From positions 35,146 to 99,145 of the forward strand of contig KQ964282.1 in the NCBI GenBank assembly GCA_001566295.1: a DNA stretch of 64,000 bases, given 5' to 3'. The stretch is from Microdochium bolleyi (Eukaryota; Ascomycota; Sordariomycetes; Xylariales; Microdochiaceae). The position numbers were made by a program, and so were the translations under genes. Each line of letters begins with the position of its first letter. Within the stretch, counting starts at the first letter, position 1. Shown here piece by piece: positions 11,654-22,578 of the stretch. A model generated the notes under the pieces. That model was not told the DNA's origin, did not search any database, and saw only the letters and a program-made list of their open reading frames with translations.

Positions 11654-12375
11654 ATCTGAGACGGACTTGTAGATTGCTAGGGACTTCATCTCTTGACCAC
11701 TCATTCACCGGACGAAGCTGAAGATGAAGGAACCAGAATGGAACTTATTTCTTTGCATGGTCAGGCACAACATCAATATCGCCGTGGCTTGCCCAATGAT
11801 ATAGGCAGAGTTGGCATTTAGCCATGGGTCTATCCTGCGTGGTTGATCGCAACCTTCATCCCGATTACGCCGACTCGCAAGCTCAGAATAAGAGCGCATT
11901 GAGAGTCATCTGTGACGGCAGTCTCCCAGGAGCTAAAAAAGTCGACTTGAAGTTCAAAGTGTATTTAAGCTCTTGTTCACTATGAATGCACGCAGCCCTG
12001 GAAACTGTTCGAATCACCAAGAGAGCAAGCAGATGAGATCATGATACGAGCAAGATATCCGTTAAGGACAGAATTGTATTCTAGACTTTGGACAAAGTCC
12101 AGTTTTAACTTTATGTGTGTGTGGTACAAGCCTTTCCCAAACCCAATCGAACCGAAAGAGGAATGCTTGCGACCTCAAAGGCGAGGAGAGCAGCATGAAG
12201 AAGAGAAACAAGTGTGTGGTAGTTCGCAGCGCAGAACTCTCAAAAACCGCAGTGCAGGCGCCTCAAGAACCTTGAAAGAAGGAAGAACTTATGATACACA
12301 GTATATGCTTGCAGCGCCCACCGTTGACAAGATCTGACAATGAAATGGAGCAGCAAAGGCGTGGCAAAACAACAT
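11654..12375. other. Intergenic between convergent regulator and LPMO genes
   Basis: 722 bp, more A/T-rich than the flanking genes, holding the 3' ends of two convergent genes. No gene seen. Confidence 0.6.
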
Positions 12376-13563
12376 CTAGTACTGGATCTCAACGGCAGCG
12401 GCAGCCTTCTTGGCCTTGCGGGAGCGCTTATGCTTGCGGCGAGGAGCGTTCGGGCAGTTGGGGATGGGACCGCCCGGGGCCGGGACGGGAGTAGGGGTCG
12501 GGCGAGTGCCGCCGGGAACCTGGCCGATAGGAGCGCCGCTCGGGATGGGAACGCTGGGGGCAGCGCTGGGAACACCGCTCGGGGTGGGGAAGCCAGGGGA
12601 GCTGTTGCCGTCTTCGTTGTCGCTGCCACCCTCGTTACCGTTGCCGTTGCCGTTATCGTAGTCGTCGCCGCTGCCGGTGCCGTTGCCAGGGCCGCTGGGA
12701 GCACCGGTGGGAGCGGCACTGGGAGCAGCACTGGGAGCAACAGTGGGAGCAGCGGTGGGAGCAGCGGTCTGGAGAGTAGTCGGGGCGGCGCTGGACGAGG
12801 ATCCGCCGTTGGCATTACCGCTGCCGCCAGTCACGCCCTTGAACATCGGGCCGCCGGGCATGGGGTACGGCTTGTAGCCGTTCCACAGGCTGAAGGCGAA
12901 GCTGGGGTCAGTGGGCTTGTAGCCGCCGGGCAGCTTGATGCCTTCGCCGAGCGAGCCGCCAGCGGGAGAGCCACCGGTGACCTTGATCTGCGCACAGGCC
13001 GGGTAGAACTCGGCCTGGCCGTCGTGGGCACCGTGGAGGCCGATGTGCTCAATGCGGAGCAGGTACTCGCCGTCGGGCAGCTCCTTGGGCAGCGGGAAGT
13101 TGACGCGGTCCTTGTCCCACGAGCACCAGGCCTCCTTGGTGAAGTCCTTTGTGGTGTCGCACACGCCCTGCTCGTAGATCTTGATCCAGTCGTCGTCGCC
13201 GCGGTACTCCTTGACGGAGCCGGGGGCGCGCGAGACGTACGCGATGATGGGGCCCGGGTGCTGCATGGTCGCGCCGACGGCGAGCTTGAAGCCGACCTGC
13301 GAGCCAGCCTTGACCTCCTTGACGCCGGTAGAGCCTGCGGAGCTGAAGGCACCCTGGTTGCACCTGATGTCGTCGAGGTCGGGGGTAGAGTTGTCGCGCG
13401 AGTTCTTCCACTTGATCGGGTTGTACGCGGTCGGGCGGGTCGTGCGGCGGACGAACTCATTGTCGCGGGTCTCGACACCGTCGACGATGAGCCTGTTCCA
13501 GAAGTAGTGCCCGTAGGCGGAGGGCACAATAGCCGCGGCGAGGACAGCAGTGGAGTACTTCAT
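12376..13563 (-). CDS. AA9 (GH61) lytic polysaccharide monooxygenase with long low-complexity tail
   Basis: Secreted copper enzyme that oxidatively cleaves cellulose or related beta-glucans. One exon, 395 residues. The signal peptide is residues 1-18 and cleavage before His19 leaves the N-terminal His of the copper brace. His102 (in QHPGP) is the second brace ligand and Tyr187 (EFYP) the axial residue; His177 and Gln183 match the conserved secondary-sphere pair. The catalytic domain ends near residue 250. There is no CBM1. Instead a Ser/Ala/Pro/Thr-rich tail built on an AAPT-like repeat runs into a Gly/Asn/Asp-rich stretch and finishes with a basic segment (RRKHKRSRKAKK). The N-terminal block HYFWNRLIVDGV is close to, but not typical of, common AA9s. 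A minus-strand TATAAA at 13868-13873 is a possible core promoter. Confidence 0.92.
   Translation of the reverse strand: MKYSTAVLAAAIVPSAYGHYFWNRLIVDGVETRDNEFVRRTTRPTAYNPIKWKNSRDNSTPDLDDIRCNQGAFSSAGSTGVKEVKAGSQVGFKLAVGATMQHPGPIIAYVSRAPGSVKEYRGDDDWIKIYEQGVCDTTKDFTKEAWCSWDKDRVNFPLPKELPDGEYLLRIEHIGLHGAHDGQAEFYPACAQIKVTGGSPAGGSLGEGIKLPGGYKPTDPSFAFSLWNGYKPYPMPGGPMFKGVTGGSGNANGGSSSSAAPTTLQTAAPTAAPTVAPSAAPSAAPTGAPSGPGNGTGSGDDYDNGNGNGNEGGSDNEDGNSSPGFPTPSGVPSAAPSVPIPSGAPIGQVPGGTRPTPTPVPAPGGPIPNCPNAPRRKHKRSRKAKKAAAAVEIQY
12696..12767 (-). repeat. 12-bp tandem repeat inside the LPMO tail
   Basis: Six imperfect copies of a 12-nt unit (plus-strand TGGGAGCRRCRN) encode Ala-Ala-Pro-Thr/Ser in the C-terminal tail of the AA9 gene. 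Copy number could vary between strains by slippage. Confidence 0.75.
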
Positions 13564-16443
13564 TGTTGCGGTTGTTGTTGGTGTTGTTCTTGTTGTGTTC
13601 TCTTGTCGAGGAAAGTGAGTGTGGAAGTCGAGATATACCTGGTTAGGCTGGACTGCAGAGAAGTTGCGCGAAAAGTTGATGCGACGTTGTCACGGAAAAG
13701 ATGTCTGTAACCTCCTGGGTATGTTTTGACTGTTGGAAACTGAGAAGAGAACGTGGGCAGCTAGCTGCAAGCAAGTGATTGTGGGGTGGTGGAAAGAATG
13801 AGAAAGGCTTGGTGACCTGGGGAGGAAAGAAGGACATCACTGGACGTTGTGAGGCTATCACAGATGCTTTATACCAGAGTGCCCACTCCCCTCAGGAGGA
13901 TTACGCGCCTCGAGCCGTGTCTGTCCGTCCCCGGTCCATAGTCCTTGGGTCAGAATGTTCCAACGTCCACCAACGAGACTGTGGGGGGTTATGCATGACG
14001 GTGTGTCAGGCATGACAGACTACCATCTTTGCAGGGTGCATGTGCCGGATAGACTCAACCTTATGAGTTTGTTCTTGGCACAGATTTATTTGACACATGG
14101 CTAGACCTGTTATGGACGGGCTGGCGGTGGCACCTCCAGGGTCTGGGAAACGAAATGGAACAAAAGCGTGGCTGCCGTTGAATGTGCCCGCCCAGAGGCA
14201 GCGTGTCGCTCTGCGCCCGAGCCAATCAGCATCCTGCGAGAAGGAAATGAAGGGCGACAACCCTGGCCCCGAGGCGCTGACACACGCCAACTCTATCCGC
14301 CCCCAGCGAGCCCCTGTGGCGGCGCTAGCTGGGCTACACCAGAACCGTCGGAATTTTCCCACCAGCCGGGCCCCTGATAAGCACGACTTGGGAACAAAGG
14401 GGTGGAGCCGCTTCCACGTTTCACGACGCCGACCGCGGGGTGGGCATTGATCAACTCATTGCTCATCTATCCTGCACGAAAGCATGCGCGGCACCTGAGA
14501 GAGCATCAGGTGGGTGCTTCGGGACTTGTCAGAACCCTGAGGCGGCTCCTTCGGCAGTCACTGCGCACAACTCGACAAAGTTCCAACGACACGGGGTGTC
14601 ATGTCCTGGCGACGAAGGATCGATAAGCACTTGTGGCCCTGCCGTCTCGTATTTTGTAGCACGTCGCGAGTCGGCGAACATTGTCCCCACCCACTGGAAA
14701 CGCCCAGCAGACCAGCAGCGAAGAAGCCAATGTCCACTGTCCATACTTGGCACTCGGGTATCACGGCCAGGAACTTGGAGTCAGACTGCCGCGCGCTCTC
14801 ATACGCAGTATTGACATTTGGGGCCCTCCAAAGTTCCACGGCGAGCATCCCTGGTCCTCCAAAAGCATGATTGCGAGCTGAGTGTTGGACCTCGACGAGG
14901 CTGAACAGGGTATGCAGGCAGGACCGCGCCATCGCAATCTATTACAAACCCTGCCCAGTGGGGTGCCCTCCGGCCGAAAAACCAAAAGTCCGCCTCCTCG
15001 TCCGATGTCGATGTCGAGTGGGTCTCATGAGTGCATGGAAGGTCCGGCACTTGATCCGCAGCAGCGGAGACGTCGTATGCTCCTACATCCCATCCGGCAT
15101 GCAATGTGGGCAGACATGACTCGAGCGGAGTTATGTCAGTCAACTCGGGATAGGGGTCAGCATTTCAAGGGGCATCAAGTCAGCAGAAATTCCACCGCTA
15201 GCATCATAGTTACGGGATGCCAGTATCAGCATCTTCACTGGAGTTGAAACGACGTAGGCGAAGCATGCTGGCTTCTTATGGCTGTGTCTCTAAACATTTG
15301 TTATTACGGCCCATCTGTGTCCATCAATATTATCTGGCCACGGTGTTATATACAGATGACGCTCGTCTGGCAGGGTCTACTACGCCCCGGTCATTGCTGC
15401 TAAAAAGGCAAAGCGGCCCAGGCATCTGTACTCGATATGAAACGTGGTCCACAGGCTGACCAGGTGCATGAACGGAGGACACTGCAATCGTACATGCTAT
15501 AGTCAATAAAGTCAAACTCATATGGACCGCGGCATGAGTAGTAGAAAGGTACTGGTTAGAGGCTATCAGAGCAGAGTCGCAGAGACCTAGTTATAGGACA
15601 CAGTGTCAGTAGTTTTCCAAGCTTGGGGATGAAGACTGGTAAAGACTGACCATTGAACTGTAGAAAAGCATTGCATCAGAGGACAACAGCCAAGAAGAGA
15701 CTTTGATCATGGAGATACTACCATACACGTCCATAGAACTCGACAGCACCGACGTACACATTAACCCACGGCAGCTATCAACAAAGAAAGGAAATACAAA
15801 ATAATAAAGTTCCAACTGCGAAAGAATGGTGGAGGTTATCTTGAATGCAACACTTCGTAGACTTTCGTATTTAGAAGAATGGCATAATGGTCGAGCAAAT
15901 ATCGGAGACCCGCTATATAACGAAAAGAAAAAAAAACAGAGCCGAAGAACAATACACAAAAACTCAGCAATGACAAAAGAATATTCCAAACTCCTATTTC
16001 CGAGCCTCGTGATTTCCGTACATGGAAAAGGGTCATGAGTGTACATTCAATCTGAGACAAGACTTTTAACAATGAGACGGACCCTTCACGGGGGAGTACG
16101 CGCATTAACCACTGGTGTAGCCAATAACTTTTTGTGATTGCCAATCAGGGTTAGGTGTCAGTTCGTCAACAGGACTCTGTCAAAGGAAGCCAACAATGAA
16201 TCCAAGCTTGAACGGGGCATTGATCAAGGGCGAGTATGCAAAAGACGAAAGTCGAAGTTTGGTCGGCCCGCGACGCATGCCCTGTGAGCTCGGAACGTAA
16301 CAGTTTATTGTGGAGGCAGTCTGTCGCCGACTTCGCCAAGCCCACAATGTAGCCTGGCCCAGTTATGGTGCCAACAAAGGTCGACCCCGCTTGCGAGGGG
16401 CACTTTATCTTCCTCCTCGGTCAGAGAATACAGCCTTTGCGCC
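13564..16443. other. Gene-poor spacer of about 2.9 kb
   Basis: Holds the LPMO promoter at its left end. The rest has only short frames with no motif, signal peptide or splice-consistent extension. The part from about 15.5 to 16.1 kb is A/T-richer, with homopurine/homopyrimidine runs. No tRNA fold or repeat was recognised. Confidence 0.5.
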
Positions 16444-18661
16444 ATGACGGACCGTTCAGACGGAGTTAGACCACTGTGCCGGGATTGCGCCAAGTTGTTC
16501 CCTGAAGAGCACGACTCCCACGATGACGACGGACCGTCTCGGTCTTGCACTTTTGCCGAGCTTTCGGAAGAAGCTGCACGTTCTGACTGTCCGCTCTGCG
16601 CCATCATCCAGCAACAGCTCTGTGCCGCTCACGCGGCGCGGAAAATGTATGAAGGCTTGACCCCCTGCGATATCCAGCACGGCAAGGTCAAACTCGTCAT
16701 TGACCATTCTTCAACTGGCGATCAACGTGACAGAGATGCCGCCGAGCATGGCAATCTGGAGCGGGTTGGATGGTTCACGCTCCGTGGCTCACTCGACGTG
16801 GGTGGCGGTGTCATGCAGAAGATCTGGATGCTGCTCACTCTCGTATACTGCGAGGCCAGAGGTCTGTAACCGTCGACCGACGTGGCGTCAAGGTCTCGTG
16901 CTGAACTGGGCTATGTACAGATTCACATATCAATCCTGCAATCTGGACGGTGCCAGGCCCAACAACGACGATAACGCAGAAGCACGCTACTGTCCAGCGT
17001 TGGCTTGCCGCCTGCGACAACGAGCACCCCGGGTGCAGCCAGGCGTCCGTGGGACCTTTAAGGATCCTGCCCACAAGACTCATTGCGCTCGACCACGTGG
17101 ATGGAGTCAATCGGGCTCGACTGGTGAGAACTGTCGCAGATTTCCATGGAGGCATCAAGTACGCCGCTTTAAGTCATTGCTGGGGTGGTAGAGTGCCTCT
17201 CAGGACTGTTCAAGCCAACCTCAGTTTCCATGCACATGAGATTCCGCTCCATGGTATTGAGAAGGAGGGAGATATTCCTCGAACATTCCAGGACGCCATT
17301 GCCCTCTGTCTGAGTCTTGGAATCGCCTATCTCTGGATTGATAGTCTGTGTATAGTCCAGGACGACCTGGCAGAATGGCAAGTCGAGGCTGGCCGCATGA
17401 AAGACGTGTATGCCAACGCGACTCTCACCATCGCAGCCTCGAACGCGAGAAGTAGCGCAGACGGCTGTTTTCAATTCCAACCTAGCGTCCCAGAGAGTGA
17501 CGACAGGCATTTCAGCCTTTGGTCCCCTGAAATTCTTCGCTTCAGCGCCACCGTGCAGCATGGAGAAGACAACTCGTGCACCAGTCCGGATACCAGCCGA
17601 GTCATTCTGGTACGTGCCTACGAGGGAGTGCTAGGCCACACCGCCTCCAACTGCGTCCTGACTCCCGCGGGTGGACGCTGCAGGAGCAAGTCCTCTCTTG
17701 ACGAATCGTGCATTGCACATATCCGGAGCTCCACTGGCAGTGCTGCGAAGCGTTCAAGACGGAGGCCGGCGTAGAACTCACGGACGACTTGAACCAGCCC
17801 TACACGCGCATCATGGCCCAGTCTCGCTTCCGAAACGATCTCACCGAGGGTGAGGAAGGTGATGAGTCCTACGATTTTGACTTCGACGATTGGACCAGGT
17901 GGATGGTGGAGTATTCGTGCAGACAATTTACCAAACCCTCAGATCGCCTGCCCGCATTGGCCGGGATTGTCCAGTCTGTGGCCGAGAGAACAGGTTATTC
18001 ACATCTGCTGGGGTGTTGGAAGGAAACGCTGTGCACCGACCTCGCGTGGTTTGGCACCGGGTCTCAGGAAACACATTCCATTGTGCCAGGTATCCCATCC
18101 TGGAGCTGGATGTCACAAGGGGACGAGGGTAGCTGGATGTACTTCAGCAGGGGCCGCAACGCAGCAGCTCGTTTTGAAGACCACGTCCGGCTCCTTAATG
18201 CTGACATAGTCTGGGAGGGGGCATCTCTGGTGACAAAGCTGCAGAGGGCTCATCTTGTTGTCGAAGGATCTGTCAAAGACTTACAGCTTACGGCAGTGAG
18301 CGAAGCCGCTAACTGGTTCAGACCTGTTAGGTTCTCTGTGCAAGACAACATCTCGACATGGCGTACCGACAGTGCATCGCTCCAAACGACTGTAAGCACC
18401 TCGACTGGAGGTGTTGATGACGTTTTTGAGGGGGGCGTGTATACCTGTCTGCTACTGCACACGAACCAGAAGATTTTGGAAAGCGGAAGCCTTCGCAGGG
18501 GCGAATGCACCTTTCTCGTTCTTGGGCGAGTGGTGGATGGCACAGACGATTGTGAAGTGCTCGTGCAAGAGCCTCAGTCGTACTGCCGCGTGGGTATTAT
18601 GCTTGGACTTTCTTGGCCACATTTCCAAGACGCTGAGGGGAGAGTTATCAAGCTGATCTAG
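16444..18661 (+). pseudogene. HET-domain (heterokaryon incompatibility-like) gene, frame broken
   Basis: HET proteins are fungal nonself-recognition factors. The N-terminal part carries a Cys pair (CRDC) and CPLC, then an intron of about 59 bp is likely at 16862-16920 (weak GTCTGT donor, ATGTACAG acceptor; phases agree). The HET core follows: ALSHCWGG, LWIDSLCIVQDD, then the GWTLQE block. Two defects sit just around that last block. The reading frame changes between about 17650 and 17670, and an in-frame TGA occurs at 17699-17701, just after TLQEQVLS. Downstream the second frame stays open with family-like sequence to the stop at 18661. No short intron removes both defects without deleting the conserved GWTLQE. 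A CGA-to-TGA transition would explain the stop. It is therefore either a pseudogene or allele with loss of function, or two assembly errors. Confidence 0.75.
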
Positions 18662-19605
18662 ACTCACAAAATAATGGTTAAGAATCTTTAAGTGAGCAGC
18701 AACAGACCAGACGTGATGCACCCATTGCTACGGGATTTATGGATACAGTTTGCGTACGGATCAGGCGTACGTAGGTTGCATGGCAGATTCGTTCTTTTGC
18801 TTCATTCGAACCGCTGAACACATCAAGACAGCCGCGTAGAATGTCACAGACGCCACTGGCGCCCTGAACTGAACGGCGCGAGGCTTCAGAATGCTCAGAA
18901 CCAAGAGTAGCAAGCCCTTGGACGGCATTAGACCAAGAATGGTTGCAAAAACCCGCGTTGGAGCCCAGAACTTCAATAGATCAAAGAGCTACAGAAGTTC
19001 ACGAGCACTGGGACCGGCTGCTTCCGAAAAAGACCACTTGCAGGGCAAATACGGCAGAAACATGGCCAGCTCAACAGTCCAATCAGTCTGCGTTGTTCAG
19101 CTCAGGGCATCATCCGTAGCCCTTGGCGACGTCATGTCTCCAATGAAGAAGAATCGAGCCCCTGTCACTCAGGGACTTGGTGGTCAGCAAGTGCGTCATT
19201 GTTCCCTGCAGGCCCCTGCTTGTCACACGGAGCGGCAAGGGTCATTTAGCTCTGGGCGAAGCATTGGCTTCGCTCAGCAGGGCCGACATTCCTTCCGGAT
19301 GCGATCGCTCCCTCACGTGTGTGATCGCTGCGAGTCTCGTAGCTGAATATAGCTGCACGTTGTTGCAGGGGAGAGGAGCCACGCGCGCCCTGTGTCACTG
19401 GTCTACCAGAGTCACTATGTCATCGGACCGCTGCTGAAGGAGTGCCGATTGCATACCACCTCCAGGCTTGCCGGTGCTTTCTTGGAGACATTTGCTTGTT
19501 CTTCGATGTCCTCGGCTCCATGACGCTCAAGATATGCCTGCACTCGCTGTCGTCTCTGTAAGAGTTTACTGAGTCGCTGAGGCAGAGGCACAGTCTGCAA
19601 CAGCC
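18662..19605. other. Intergenic between two HET genes
   Basis: 944 bp on the same strand as both neighbours. It should hold the 3' end of the broken HET gene and the promoter of the next. No gene seen. Confidence 0.55.
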
Positions 19606-22174
19606 ATGGCTCAAAGCATCAACGTCCACCGTTTGAGTTCGCAACAAGACCGAAGCCCAGCGACTTACCGCGATGGTAGAACCCAGCCTACTTATCCAGG
19701 ACCCGCTATATCGCAAGACAGGCGCGAGATCCGAGTTTTGTGCCTCGAGGGCTTGCCAGTCACCAACGATCCTGTCTCAGACCACGACAGCCCTCTCTAC
19801 GGAGATTTGGTCGTCAGAGATCTAGCCAAGACATCGTCCTATGTCGCCCTCTCGTATGTCTGGGGCCAGAGCGATCCCCAGAACCCCAGAAGCATTTATA
19901 TCAGAAAGATCGGCAGCCCGGGTGATGGCATCGGACAAATCAGCATCACCGAGAATGGGCACCAGGCTCTGTGGCACATTCGCAAAAAGTTCGGGCCAAC
20001 GTACATATGGATCGACGCGATCTGCATCAACCAAGGCGATCTGGCCGAGCGTAGTCACCAGGTTCAGTGGATGGGTGACATATACAGCTCGGCACAGCGC
20101 GTGTATGTCTTTCTAGGGGTAGGAGACCTAGGAACAGATCGCGCCATGCAGTACCTCCGTGCCGTGGGAAATTCTTCCGAGCGCATGCCGATCACAGTGG
20201 AAGATGGCAAGGACGGCCCCAAGTGGAAAGAGTACCAGCCTCAATTCGACTGGCAATTGTGCAAAGGTGTGTCAAAATGCTGAGGCCGCCACTCGAGACT
20301 GGTCCAAATACTGACAAAGGCTTGACCACGGTACCGTAGGACGGATTCGAAATCTGCCATGGACATTCTTTGCGCGAACGTTTCAGAAAACCTGCCCAGG
20401 ACGAGTAGGGCGGATCCTACGCTTGCTGCTCCCTGGTTGGGTCGTCAAGACTCAAGACCTCACTCGAGTTCTTGAGAACGAATGGCTCACGCGCTCATGG
20501 ACATTACCTGAGTTCATCCTGGCCAAGGACTCACTCCTCATCTACGGCAACGAGATCATGCCCTGGCAGGAGTTCCTCGGATGTATCTGGCGAGGTCCTC
20601 TGAAGCATGGATCACAGGCAACCCACTGGCAGGCCCTCGCACAGGCATGGCTCAGCCTGCCCAGACAAGACACCACGAACGAAGCAATCCATGGTGCCAA
20701 AACTGAGTATACTATGAGGGAACGACTGCACCCATCGCGAGGCACCATCTTCCTGACGGATCGCAAGCTGGGATTCTACATCGTAGGGCCTCTAATCGCT
20801 GGCCTGGCAGCCTGGGGTGTTGACTATCAGGACGATCGCACAACCCACAATCCAGAGGAGGATATCCGGTACTACTCAACAATTGTTCTAGTTCCCATTG
20901 CCATCGTTCTGGGGATTTCACTCATGATATATATCCTCCTGACTCTTTTGTACGGCAAGAACAGAGGTTCGGAGCTCCCCCTAAAGTCATATGGTGACGA
21001 TGAGCTATTCAATATTGTCAGCGCCGCAATCCTCAATCGCGAGTGCACCGAGCGGCAGGACAAATGCTTTTCCCTCTACAGCGTCCTGGCCAGGCACGGT
21101 ATCGACATGGGCCTTCCGAACTATGAGACCGACGCACAGGAGGTCTACACGACGTTCTTTGCTAAGCTTATACAGTACAACCCACGGGCTCTCTCACTAC
21201 TGGTCGACGCATCACGGTCCACATCCACTGGCACACAATCTGCGACGAGACCTTCATGGGCACCTGACATGGGAGCCCGCGACAGAATACCCGACAGACC
21301 GCCTTGGCTGCCAAAGGAGTTTGTTCTCGGTAACTCGATTGCGAAACAGGTCGTTGCACCACCCTACATACGCCCAGGGTCCGGGGTCCTAACTGTCCCA
21401 GCTATCTCGTTGGGCATCATCACTTTCCGCACCGATTTCACTACTCTCTGGAAGCACCACAGGGGCGCAGCACAAGACGTCGCCAAGGCAGCACTCGCCG
21501 AACTTCTACTCCTCCTCGAGCACACACAGGACACGTACCTGTCCCAACCCCGGAAAGCCAATCTCAAGTCGTCGCACTTCCTCTTCTTCCGCTCCGTCAT
21601 GATGCCCGACGTCTGGCTCAAGTGGAATCACCAGCACCACTCGGCATCAAGAGTCCACAGCGGCGAATTCAAGAACAAGTCAGAGCTGCGCTGGTGGGAA
21701 CGGCGGTCCAACTTCAACGCTTTGGCGGCGGAGTACAAGCAGTTCTTCATCCCGCTCCTCCGAGTCATTCGCAAGCACCGCAAGTACCACAAGAAGGACA
21801 TGAGCAGGGCGTCTTCACCGAGCGAGAAGCCTGTCGTGGCGTCAGCGGCGATCCCCGCTCGCTCCGTCGAGAGGCTGTACCGCGCGATCAAGGGCAAGAA
21901 AAGGCTCGTCGAGGCGCTCAGTCTCTGGTGCAGAGAGGTCTCGGAGTACAGACGCAGGTCGTTCTTCACGACTGCAACGGGGTTCCCGGCGACGGGCGGG
22001 ATGGATGTCGCTGTAGGAGACGAGCTCTTCTACGTGCCGAACGCGCCTACGCTGATGGTGCTGAGTAGGAAATTGGATGGGTCTGGGTACCGGCTTGTTG
22101 GGCCGGCCAGCGGGCCTTTTATGGCCGGCGAACTTCATGTTGGCACCGAGTTGCGGCGCGTAGAGATCTATTGA
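19606..22174 (+). CDS. HET-domain protein with two internal membrane helices
   Basis: Two exons, 19606-20266 and 20340-22174, joined across a 73 bp intron (GTGTGT donor, CTGAC branch, TAG acceptor) give 831 residues. The HET motifs are VALSYVWGQ near residue 85, IWIDAICINQ near 133, and TRSWTLPEF near 275, a variant of the usual W-x-LQE. Unlike the other three HET proteins here, two strongly hydrophobic stretches, about residues 364-383 and 401-425, interrupt the region after the HET core and could form a membrane hairpin. The C-terminus keeps the common HET-protein end: a GDELFYVPNAPTLMVL block then an RLVGPASGPFMAGE block. A role in nonself recognition and cell death is known for some family members; here it is inferred. 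Confidence 0.85.
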
Positions 22175-22578
22175 TCGCCGAGTGAGAGTAGAATCGTTGA
22201 GCAACAAAAGTAATGTGCGAGACGGCTCGAAGTCTCTGAAACAAGTCCATGGGCTTCTCCTTGTCCTGCACGCTCCCTGTAGCGCCTTGTCCATGGCTGT
22301 GTTGGCCGTGAATCCCCTGAATGCAATCTCTGTCAGTTCTTGAAGCGATGATCCAATGACCACGGCCAGCGAGAGAAGGTTGTCGCGGTCAGCATCCTCC
22401 ACCGCGTGGATTGCCATGCCTCGGACAAGGCTAAGCCATGAAAGTTCCAGTCTTTGATTATGAGAGAGTTCGACTTATAGACTCTCATAGCTTTGTATCC
22501 ACTAGGGGCCCAGTGGCACGAGACACATCCAGTCGCGCTACGAAAACAATATGCGCACCTCTTCCCAAGCTCCGACAC
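22175..22578. other. Intergenic between convergent genes
   Basis: 404 bp between the 3' ends of the HET gene and the membrane protein gene. Nothing recognised. Confidence 0.6.

Noticed and set aside
12000..12020. GTTCGAATC as a tRNA T-loop
   Set aside because: No matching acceptor stem, D-arm or anticodon arm around it.
15606..16046. 146-residue minus-strand frame with Phe-rich runs
   Set aside because: Comes from an A/T-rich stretch; no signal peptide, helix pattern or motif beyond homopolymer-driven Phe.
17590..17710. An intron that would rescue the broken HET gene
   Set aside because: Any GT-AG pair that removes the frame change and the stop also removes the conserved GWTLQE block or is about 30 bp, too short.
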